A model generated the notes under the pieces. It was not told where the DNA came from. It did not search any database and was given only the letters and a program-made list of their open reading frames with translations. Positions 1 to 12,200 of a stretch of 64,000 nt of DNA are shown here, one piece after another. Every line of letters begins with the position of its first letter. Position 1 is the stretch's first letter. The position numbers were made by a program, and so were the translations under genes. This stretch comes from Phoronis australis (Eukaryota > Phoronida > Phoronidae), in NCBI GenBank assembly GCA_002633005.1, contig NMRA01000017.1:476199-540198 (forward strand), given 5' to 3'.

Positions 1-81
1 ATTTTGATTCATCATTTCTCAGACCATCTTTGGGTACAAATAACAGCATTAGAACAAGAATGGACATGTAATACAACTTAC

Positions 82-248
82 GAGGTAAAGGGAGAGCTGT
101 AGTCCGGTAAGTCCATGGCTACTGCCATGAACACATTTTTCATTCTGGCATTTGGCACATAGCCAACATCAGCTGTCTGGTGCCAGCGAATGTTGGTGAA
201 ACCAGACGTAGCACCACCACCTTTCTTAGGGTCTCTGTTTGCAGCAAG
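82..248 (-). CDS. SIAE: SIAE exon 8
   Basis: Phases 0 to 2. It contains [17 protein letters not shown] and [15 protein letters not shown]. The WHQTAD block is strongly conserved in the family and probably contributes catalytic-site residues. The donor GTAAGT at 76-81 shows the gene continues past the left edge. Confidence 0.92.
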
Positions 249-3200
249 CTAGTCAAAAGAAGGTTTACATGAAGCAGATATCACAAAAACAAGATCTATA
301 AAAACCAATTTAGACGTTAAGTTGCTCCAAAACATTGCTACGATCTAGCTGGACACCATTTTGAGACTAATTCACATTCCCGGTATTCTTCTCATTTTAC
401 ATTTAAGTTTCTGTAGCTCGTTTTACTGAGCGCGCAAGATCTCAGAACGCCTGTAAACGATACGCTGTCCTGGATTCAATGAATTAAAACTGCTTCAAAA
501 AGAAAGACATCAATTTACATAATTCACATCAAACACCAGCACATAAATGTCTCCTGACATTACCTCCATACAGTTCTCTTTAACTCACAGATTCAGAACA
601 CAGGGTAAATTAGACATGAGATTAAAGTGCACAGTGCACTTGATTTATACAATATAAATTTTATTGAAATTCACAAGGCTTTCCAAAGTTATGGTAAAAA
701 CCCAGAAATGGGAGCAAGAAAAAATATGCTAAATCATCTGTAAATTAGCCACAAAATTATTGCTTTGAAATTTTGTTGATTTTCAACGAGACGAAACTTC
801 GGCAGTTTTTGTGAAAACTACTATATGACATCGATTTAGTACCTGAACAAATCCAAATGGGAACGTAGTATCGGTCTGTCCATCAGAGCCTTCGTGAAAC
901 TTTCTTCTCCAGTCGTCAATCATGGCTGGGAAAGTACAGTTGTACTTATCCATGGTGGGGGGTGAGGCATTGGCCTCTCCTAGACATTGATAGAGCAGAT
1001 GTCAATGACAGCGGAATAACAGGCAAGAACACAATAATTACTGGGCGTGTTTATTTACTCATAACAAAACCATCTCTACCCCCTGGAGTGCAGAGAACTG
1101 CGAGTGATATACCTGCGGCCACACATTCACACCCAGTGTACGTGTTGCCAAGCTTGCTATGTCAACTATGTCATTGGATTTTGGTCTGTATGGAAAACTA
1201 ACCAATGACAACAGGTCTTGCCTGAGGTTTAAACTGAGAATTAGCTACATTGACAGTTGGTACATGGGGAATAACAATGGTTTTGTAATGTGTTTATTTT
1301 AATGTCCCCATTGAACTAGATGGTGAATTTTTCACTCTCAAACGCCTACATTCAGTTATATTCAACTCAGTGTAAAACGTTCTCTCTGGAATATTCTTAA
1401 ATAAATGATAAACATGAACAGCACAATCTGGAAATAAAACTGTTCCTGACCATGCAGGAAATGGGCAAAATGTTAAACAACAGTTCACGTTTGATGACAA
1501 TCTGCATTGATTGTCTGTAGAAAATTAACCTATGATAACAAGGTGTAGAAGGTAATGATTCATACCTTGGTACCAGATGGCGCCGTATATAGTCATGTTC
1601 AGGAGAGGGTGAATCATAGCATTCCACAACACCGTATTCGAACTTGCCTGGAATTCCCCATTGTCAGCATACAGTGATGGATCAGAGGCCCAACGGTTCT
1701 CCTATAAGTACAACCAGCATATTTGTGGAGATGAATTCATAATTCATATTGAATAGGATCATTGGTTAATGAAGGTGTTGTCGAAATTCTGTTTGATTAG
1801 TATCCAAGATGCCACAGTAATGAAATTAATACAAAATGGGTAGCATGGGATGCTAGCTTGGTACAAATTCTGATGTAGACACCGCAACAATGACCACTGA
1901 CATATAGTGTGAGTGTGTGTGTCTGGGTGCGTGTCTGTGTTTGTGTGTGTTTGCACGCATGTTTAATGCTCCTAAATGTTGATTCTAGCACTGACAAAAG
2001 GATGTGGGTTAAAAGTGGGACACTAAATCCTAACTTATTATTACCACACTTGTCTTGAATAGATTACGGAAATGCTGCAAACACGTTTTAGAATGAAATT
2101 TGTATGTGTTACCGTTCAAAGAAGGCTTTCCTGAATGAATACATTACAACTTTTGTGTATTCAGAGCTTGATTCATTTGTTCATCAGGGTTTAATCTGTT
2201 CTACTGTACATTCAGGGCTCCATCTGGTGACCTGTGGGTCACTTATGCAACCTCGGATTTCATTTGGTGGTGTGGTAAAAATCTTGCGTCAAACCATCCA
2301 AAATCAACATCAGCCACAGTCTCATCAGGAGCACAAAAGACGCTTTGATAAAGAAACAGACGACTAAAAACCAGACTCAAAAAAAGGAAAACGTCCACAA
2401 GAAGGCGCAAAAATACACTGAATCCATCCCAAAATGGAACGACATCGTCACCTTAAAAACCTATTTTTTGAATTTCACAAAGATACAAAGGCAAGCACAA
2501 AAAAATAAAATTGCCACTAGGGGGCACAGCGGCAGTTGGATTGGACCAAAACTTGTCATTTGTTGTCGTTTCCATAGGAACGCATCTGCTAAATTTCACA
2601 ATGATGCAGCAAAGGTTTAAGGAGATACACCTGCAGATGAAAAAACAAGGGTGTCACATTAGCCAAACTCATCCAAAAATCCGTGTCAGTGGCACATGTG
2701 CCAACTTTCACAATGATCCTTTGAGTAATTTGGCAGTGCAAAATATGTCAAATCCATCTCATCCCAAATTGGACAACCATTGTCGTCTCCTATTTTGCCA
2801 AATTTGACAAAAATCCATCAAGCAACTTTGAAGATACTGAGGCAAACATAAAAGAATAAAACTGCTACTAGGGGGCGCAGGCGGTGTCAGAGTGGTCTGA
2901 AATTCACCGTCACCTGTCATCAGCTTCATAGCAACACATCCATCTCATAGGATCTCATTAAGATTCTGCAAGGACTTTAGGAGATACTGCAACAGTGTTG
3001 CAAGAGGGTTGGGAGATACAGCAACACTGGATACCCAGACAGAGGTGACTAAAATATGCACTCACATAAGTATATAGGGGCACATAAAAAAGGACGGACA
3101 CGTGCATGAACTTGGCTGTTCCCGCTGACATTTGCACAGTTCATCAATTTTTTGATGCAGACCCCCCTTTTGTCATTTTCGTCTGCTACCAAATATGCAT

Positions 3201-6200
3201 CGCTCATAGCAATCGAGACGTCTGCACTACAACATTAACGGGTTCCTCATTTTGGTCAGCTCAGTTTGGTGAGCTCATTTCCCATTTGTCAACCAGGGAA
3301 TTGTGCCCGGCTCCATTTGGCAAGTTGACATTATGCTAAACGGGAACCCTGAGATTGGAAAATCTTTTCAATTTTCAACACGTACATCATTTTGGTAGGC
3401 AGGCATTTTACGCAGCCACGGAACTCTTCCACGCGCAGACAGACACGTCCCTTGACTAACATCACATGTAGTACCCTGAGGACAGCAATGAACATGGTCA
3501 GAGCAGCAAACAGCCTGGAAAAGGAAAGACAAACCACTATTTAAGTTGCCATATTATTGATGACCAGCAGTACACGGAATGAGAAGCTCCACTTTTGATG
3601 ACTTAGGATATGTAGCAACAAGTAAACAATCCAAGCAACATTCGAAATATACAGAATGATTTATAAAATTTCTACTAATTACAGTACATCTAATTGAAAC
3701 ATGTCAACAGACAACCCAGCTGTGGGAATCACCGACACCTTACTGGACCAAAACAGACGAATAAGAGCAGTTAATATGAGACCAACAGTGCACTACAAAT
3801 GGTACGCCTATAGGGGTGCTTATCAATTTCATGTAAGGTACAAGGAGATAAAAATTTGACCACAAGAGCTGCAGTAGTCAAATTTAACATAAAAATTTTA
3901 ACTGGTAGCTCACCACTTAGGCCAACAGCAAAACAGAAACGAAAAATAAGGTTTTCATCATGTTTAACAAAGAAATAAAAAATCTGTGTTACAAGCTACA
4001 CAGCATTGGCAGGTTTGGCTACTTTTTTCACAAAGAACAATAAAACAAGATTTTCCGCTTACAAAGACAAAAATTATTTAACGGAGAACAGTATTCTTTG
4101 GAATCTGCTCAAAACTGGTAGGCTAACCACTATCATTTACAAAATGGATTTGCCACTAAGGCATGCTGTAGTAGTCGAATCCACCCAAAAATGGAATGCT
4201 GGCGGCGCATTGCAGTCAGATACGTCTGTGTCAAAGTTTCGTTGAAATTTGTCAAACATAGAATATCTTTACACCACCAGAAAACGTTCTTCCCAAAAAA
4301 TACTGAAAAAGCCTCTTGTCAAGACCGAATTGGCCACTAGTTCAAAAATCTACTGGTTCTGGTGAATTGCAGTCACATACCGCTGGGTCAAGTCTCACTG
4401 AAATCTCTCAATCGGTTCTGTAGACATCATTTGGATGTAATCTCCCAAAATACTGAAAGTCCCTTGTTGAGACCAAAATGGGCACTGGGGGTGTTGTAGG
4501 ATTGCCATAAGATTGCTTCATGTTCCATCCAAATCCATCAATCATTTCTCTAGGTACATCAGGAAATGCTCTTCCCACACACCACAGACCAGGGGCCAGA
4601 CTGAGAAGAGGCCCTTCATTCTTGAGCCAAATTTCATCAAGATCTGGCTAGCACTGTTTGGGATACTGAGCGGACGCCCGGACAGGATGATGACAATATG
4701 CAACCACATATTAACATATGGTTGCATAAAAGATAACAATTTCGCATACCATGGGTTCAGGACAACATCCCCAACTGCCATCAAGCATTTTACAACAGGT
4801 GTTGCCAGATGGACAACTAGTGGTGGCGTCACATTGGATATCAGTGTCTTTCTTGATGGCAGGCATTTTACGCAGCAATGGAACACTTCCACGTGAAGAC
4901 AGGCACGTTCCTTGACTGACATCACAAGTAGTACCCTGAGGACAGCAATGAATGTGGTCAGAGCAGCACACAGCCTACAAAAGGAAAGTAACAGATAAAA
5001 AGTCCATATTAATAAGAAATAGATAGCTGAATATTAGATGAATTTGTACACTCTGTGCATGAATTTAAGCAGTTCATTGCAACAACATAAAGAATAAAGA
5101 TTAAGTCATTTCTTGAAGTATGTAACATTGCTGAAGAACTCGACAAAATAGCACCCAGGACGATGAATCAATTGATAACAGAAGTGGTTCTCAAAACGTT
5201 ATTGACAAAATAAAGAAATTTCTTTCCAGTTTTACATACCATGGGTTCAGGACAACATCCCCAACTGCCATCCAGTAATTTACAACAGGTGTTCCCAGAT
5301 GGACAACTAGTGGTGGCGTCACATTGGATGTCATTAGTGTCTTTCCTGATGGCAGGCATTTTACGTAGCCACGGAACACTTCCAGGTGCAGACAGACACG
5401 TCCCTTCAATAACATCACAAGTAGTACCGTGAGGACAGCAATGAACATTGTCAGAACAGCACACAGCCTGGAAAAGGAAAGACAAATATTAAGTTTTTAC
5501 ACTAGTGAAGAACAAACAGACAGCTGGATAAAATTCTTAAGTTTTAAGAATTTAAGGTAATTGTAAATCTTTGTGGACATGTTTTCTTAATGGAACAACT
5601 TCATGAAGGCTTAAAAATACCAAGGATACTGAAGAAAATCAAGTGTACTAATTATTAAAGGGAATGCTATGGAAATACTAGCATCTTTGCATCTCTTAAA
5701 AGGACAAAGAATGAACGCTGCACTTTCACGCACCATGGGCACAGGACAACATCCCCAACTGCCATCAAGCAATTTACAACAAGTGCTGCCAGATGGACAA
5801 CTAGTTGTGGCGTCACATTGGATATCAGTGTCTTTCTTGATGGCAGGCATTTTACGCAGCCACGGAACACTTCCACGAGAAGAAAGACACGTTCCTTGAC
5901 TGACATCACATGTAGTACCCTGAGGACAGCAATGAAGATGGTCAGAGCAGCACACAGCCTGGAAAAGGAAAGACAAATATTACGTTTCTTCATTAGTGAA
6001 GAACAAACATGCAGATGGTCAAATGCTGCAGTGTTGAGGATTTAAGATAATTGTCAGGTGTAACCATGCAGTAGCCATAGATGCTGAATTTGAGCTCTGG
6101 CTTTGAATTATGGTGCGACTATATCTTTGGAACAACATGATTGCATAGTTCAAATTCAAAGTAGATTGTCATTTAACAGATTATAAGAAATCCTTGTTCA

Positions 6201-9200
6201 ACACAAAAATAAGTGTTTCACGTAAAGGTGGTCATGAAACAATGAATGATTGTGTAAATGATTGCTAAAGAAATGATTTCTGATTTTTCAGTAATTGAAG
6301 TACCAGAAAATTGTTAAATACATTTACGGGATTCTGAAGGACTGGTGAAACAATTAGAGCATGGAACAAGTTCAGCAAGGCTGAAAATTACCGAGCATAG
6401 TGTCTACTAAGTACTACGACAGTAAGTTGAATTGAAAATTGGCTGCTGACAACAAAGCTATATGGAAATACTTGTGACTATTAAGAAGACAAGGAATGAA
6501 CACTGCACTTTCACGCACCATTGGCTCAGGACAACATCCCCAACTGCCATCAAGCATTTTACAACAGGTGTTGCCAGACGGACAACCAGTGGTGGCGTCA
6601 CACTGGATGTCATTAGTGTTTTTCTTGATGGCAGGTATTTTACGCAGCCATGGAACACTTCCACGTGCAGACAGACATGTCCCTTGACTGACATCACACG
6701 TAGTACCATGAGGACAGCAATGAACATGGTCAGAGCAGCACACAGCCTGGAAAAGGAAAGGAAAACATTAAGTTTCTACATTAGTGAAGAACAAACATAC
6801 AATTGGTTAAAATGCTGAAGTTTTAAGGATTTAAGATATTGTAAACCTTTGTGGACATGTTTTCTTCATGGAACAACTGCACGAAGGTTTAAAATTACCA
6901 ATGATACAGAAGAAAAATATGTTTTTGCAGTAAGTCAAACTGAAAATAGGCCATTAACAACACAGCTAGGAAATGCTAGGGAACTAAGTATCTTTGTGTC
7001 TCGTAAAAAGACAAAGAATGGATGTCGTAGTTTCACGCACCATTGGTTGAGGACAACATCCCCAACTGCCACCAAGCAGTTTACAACAGGTGTTGCCAGA
7101 CGGACAACTAGTGGTGGCATCACATTGGATATCAGTGTCTTTCTTGATGGCAGGCATTTTACGCAGCCATGGAACACTTCCACGTGCAGACAGACACGTC
7201 CCTTGACTGACATCACATGTAGTTCCGTGAGGACAGCAATGAACATGGTCAGAGCAGCATACAGCCTGTAAAAGGAAAGAAAAATATTAAGTTTCTACAT
7301 TTATTTAGTGAAGAACAAACAGAGAATTGGTTAAAATGCTGAAGTTTTAAGGATTTAAGATATTGTAAACCTTTGTGGACATGTTNGTTTTCATCATGTT
7401 TAACAAAGAAATAAAAAATCTGTGTTACAAGCTACACAGCATTGGCAGGTTTGGCTACTTTTTTCACAAAGAACAATAAAACAAGATTTTCCGCTTACAA
7501 AGACAAAAATTATTTAACGGAGAACAGTATTCTTTGGAATCTGCTCAAAACTGGTAGGCTAACCACTATCATTTACAAAATGGATTTGCCACTAAGGCAT
7601 GCTGTAGTAGTCGAATCCACCCAAAAATGGAATGCTGGCGGCGCATTGCAGTCAGATACGTCTGTGTCAAAGTTTCGTTGAAATTTGTCAAACATAGAAT
7701 ATCTTTACACCACCAGAAAACGTTCTTCCCAAAAAATACTGAAAAAGCCTCTTGTCAAGACCGAATTGGCCACTAGTTAGTGCTGAATTTGCCAAATCCG
7801 TCCAAAAATCTACTGGTTCTGGTGAATTGCAGTCACATACCGCTGGGTCAAGTCTCACTGAAATCTCTCAATCGGTTCTGTAGACATCATTTGGATGTAA
7901 TCTCCCAAAATACTGAAAGTCCCTTGTTGAGACCAAAATGGGCACTGGGGGTGCTGTAGTGGTTGAACTCGACTGGTGCTGGAGGATTGCCATAAGATTG
8001 CTTCATGTTCCATCCAAATCCATCAATCATTTCTCTAGGTACATCAGGAAATGCTCTTCCCACACACCACAGACCAGGGGCCAAACTGAGAAGAGGGCCT
8101 TCATTCTTGAGCCAAATTTCACCAAGATCTGGCTAGCACTGTTTGGGATATTGAGCGGACACCCGGACAGGATGATGACAATATGCGACCACATATTAAC
8201 ATATGGTTGCATAAAAGATAACAATTTCGCATACCATGGGTTCAGGACAACATCCCCAACTGCCATCAAGCATTTTACAACAGGTGTTGCCAGATGGACA
8301 ACTAGTGGTGGCATCACATTGGATATCAGTGTCTTTCTTGATGGCAGGCATTTTACGCAGCAATGGAACACTTCCACGTGCAGACAGACACGTCCCTTGA
8401 CTGACATCACACGTAGTTCCGTGAGGACAGCAATGAACATGGTCAGAGCAGCATACAGCCTGTAAAAGGAAAGAAAAATATTAAGTTTCTACATTTATTT
8501 AGTGAAGAACAAACAGACAGTTGGTTAAAATGCTGAAGTTTTAAGGATTTAAGATATTGTAAACCTTTGTGGACATGTTCTCTTCATAGAACAACTGCAC
8601 GACGGTTTAAAATTACCAACGATACAGAAGAAAAATATGTTTTTGCAGTAAGTCAAACTGAAAATAGGCCATTAACAACACAGCACAGCTCGGAAATGCT
8701 AGAGAAATACTAGTATCCTTGTGTCTCTTAAAAAGACAAAGAATGGATGTCGCAGTTTCACGCACCATGGGTTGAGGACAACATCCCCAACTGCCATCAA
8801 GCAGTTTACAACAGGTGTTCCCAGATGGACAACTAGTGGTGGCGTCACACTGGATGTCATTAGTGTCTTTCTTGATGGTAGGCATTTTATGCAGCCATGG
8901 AACACTTCCACCTGCAGACAGACACGTCCCTTGACTGACATCACACGTAGTACCGTGAGGACAGCAATGAACATGGTCAGAGCAGCACACAGCCTGGAAA
9001 AAGAAAGAAAATTATTAAGTTTCTACATTAGTGAAAAACAAACAGACAGTTGGTTAAAATGCTGACATTTTAAGGATTTAAGATATTGTCAACCTTTGTG
9101 GACATGTTTTCTTCATGGAACAACTTCACAAAGGTTTAAAATTACCAACGATACAGAAGAAAAATATGTTTTCGCATTAAGTCAAACTGAAAATAGGCCA

Positions 9201-12200
9201 TTAACATGACAGCTAGGAAACGCTAGGGAAATACTAGCGTCTTTGTGTCTCCTAAAAAGACAAAGAATGGATGTCGTAGGTTCACGCACCATGGGTTGAG
9301 GACAACATCCCCAACTGCCATCAAGCAATTTACAACAAGTGCTGCCAGATGGACAACTAGTGGTGGCGTCACATTGGACATCAGTGTCTTTCTTGATGGC
9401 AGGCATTTTACGCAGCCATGGAACACTTCCACGTGAAGACAGACACGTTCCTTGACTGACATCACAAGTAGTACCCTGAGGACAGCAATGAATGTGGTCA
9501 GAGCAACACACAGCCTGGAAGAGGAAAGTAACAGATAATAAGTCCATACTAATGAGAAATAAGACAGTTGAATATTTGATGAATTTGTACACTCTGTGCA
9601 TCATTTTAAGCAGCTCATTGTAACAACATAAATAAAGACAAAGTCATTTCTTGGAGTTTGTAACATAGCTAAAGAACTTGACAAAATGGCACTCAAAATG
9701 ATGAAGCAATTGTTGACAGGAGTGGTTCTCAAAATGTTATCAACAAAATAAAGAAATTTCTTTTCAGTTTTACATACCATGGGTTGAGGACAACATCCCC
9801 AACTGCCATCCACTAATTTACAACAGGTGTTGCCAGACGGACAACTGGTGGTGGCGTCACACTGGATGTCATTAGTGTCTTTCCTGATGGCAGGCATTTT
9901 ACGTTGCCATGGAACACTTCCATGTGCACCCAGACACGATCCTCGACTAACATCACACGTAGTACCATGAGGACAGCAATGAACATGGTCAGAGCAGCAC
10001 ACAGCCTAGAAATTAGTACTTCGGGTGAATTTTCATCTATTAGACAATGTTACACTGCATCCAATCAACCACAGGGTGGAACTGCTACACAATCAATCAT
10101 TCCTGAGTGACTGAATGATGGAACTATGCTTTAAGTGACATGTATTGCATTTCCTTGACATGGACTTAACAGCTCAGTGGTGAGAGTGCTTGGCTAGTGT
10201 TCAGGAGATCCTGGGTTAGATTCCTAAGTCAGGACAGCTGAGGTTTTTCAAAGTGGTAAATGAAGGTTAATATTTAATTAGTCAAAAAAAACTACAGGAA
10301 CAGCATAACATGTAAACACAAGACACTACTTGGGCACAAAAACACTAGTGATCACATGACTTCGACCAACCCCAAACTTCTAAAGGTGAAATTACAACTA
10401 GCAGAGATTTGATTACTTAAATTACTCTCATACAAAGGTAGCCACTAAGAGAAACCTGGAAAGTAATTGATTGCATTTTGACCAAAAATGTCAGGCAATG
10501 AAGAGAGAGATGAATATTGCAGCCTCACGCACCTTAGGCGCAGGACAACAGGCCCAACTGCCATCAGCCATCTTACAGCAGGTGTTACCAGACGGACAAC
10601 TACTTGAGGCATCACACCTGACGTCGTCTGCCTCTACCTTGACACTCCACTTTAACTGAAACATCATTGAAAGCCAGTGGTTAAATTTCAATAACATTAA
10701 TGACTTTCATACCTTTCTTAACAAATATCAGTAACACAGATATATATTGGAATTCAAACCGCCATTATAGAAAAACTCCTTGCTGAGACCATGTTCAGGT
10801 GAGGTAAATCCCTGTGTTCAGACAGGAAGTCGGGTGAAGCACAAGGTACTGTGAAAGACGGACGTTATTACAAAACAGTAATAACTATATGTTCTCACTG
10901 GATGAGAAGAGATATTTTTTCCTTGACCTCTGAAATCAAACTTTTGCCATATGTGAGCATGAAACTGCCACTTGAGTCTATGAACTGTGACTTGTCACTG
11001 AATGTGATTTTGCATTTTAAGCTGCTGTGAAATGTGAAATTCAGAAGCCTGAAAAAAACCATGAATGAAGGTGGTGGAAGGAGCTGGAGGTAACCTGGGG
11101 AGATTTAATAACAACCAACAAAAGAACGGCAATTTACCATGATCCAGGAAACTCAAAACCACCACAACCCCCCTTCAGCTCTCCCCAAAAACTACCTTTG
11201 AGATTACCCATTAATAACTGACATTTATAAGTACTCAAAACATTACTGGCAAAATACCATAGATGGTTCTTCCCAAAATGTCATCTCCACCCCATACAAT
11301 ACTTCGAAGAGATCAGAAAAGTTTTAAAGCATTACATCACCTGTTAAGCACCTCACTTTAGTGTATGCTTTTGAAATTATTGATAATTATGAAGACCACA
11401 TGATACCTGTATATGACGCTTCAACAGCAATTGTTCAAAAAAGGAGAATGATGAGGTCAACATAATGCAAGACTCTGTGATCAAGAACAAGTAGCTGATC
11501 TCACTAGAGAAACACTAAAATGGCCGCCACTGACAATGACATAGCGGCAGTTCACGAGTTTTGATAAACAATCAACAGCGTGCATGAAGTGCTATGCCAA
11601 TAGGCAGCATTGGTACTACTATTCGGCAAGAGACTAGAAATGCTAGATGCAACCAAAGAACAACACTACATTAAATGACAGGCAAAGTACACATTTAATA
11701 CCCTGCCAGGTTCAATACTTCCTATGAATACCAAGAGAAATCAACTTACAACTTATAATACCTCTCGACAATTCCACTTCCAGTAAGGCATTTGATAAGA
11801 AACAACAAGGAAGCCCAGGGCAAGCAAGCTTAGGAAGCCCAGGGCAAGCAAGCTTAGGAAGCCCAGGGCAAGCAAGCTTAGGAAGCCCAGGGCAAGCAAG
11901 CTTAGGAAGCCCAGGGCAAGCAAGCTTAGGAAGCCCAGGGCAAGCAAGCTTAGGAAGCCCAGGGCAAGCAAGGTTCATGGTGACCTCCTTCCAGGTGGAA
12001 AGTTTTCAATGACAATACACGTCAATAGTGACTGGACAAACTCTCATTCGCAATTACGGCCGTTACGTCTGCTTGCAACACAGTACGAGTCATTCCTACC
12101 ATAATCCTGTCTAGTAAACCTCTCATACATGTTGACATTTTCCATCATTCCTGGTCATTACAAACAGGTGCCACATCAGTTAATTCCATAGGAATTCTGG

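Noticed and set aside
3951-8375. Interpretation of the repeated block as a mobile element
   Set aside because: It contains granulin exon and intron sequence and starts at an assembly N, so segmental or haplotypic duplication explains it better.
4542-9465. Many plus- and minus-strand frames of 60-140 residues overlapping the granulin exons
   Set aside because: They are other-frame readings of the granulin exons; only the frame with 12-cysteine spacing and phase-0 borders is kept.
11712-11978. 88-residue open frame of CPGLPKLA repeats, a candidate repetitive peptide
   Set aside because: It is a 24-base minisatellite in an intron; being a multiple of three it stays open by chance, and no splice sites or signal peptide accompany it.
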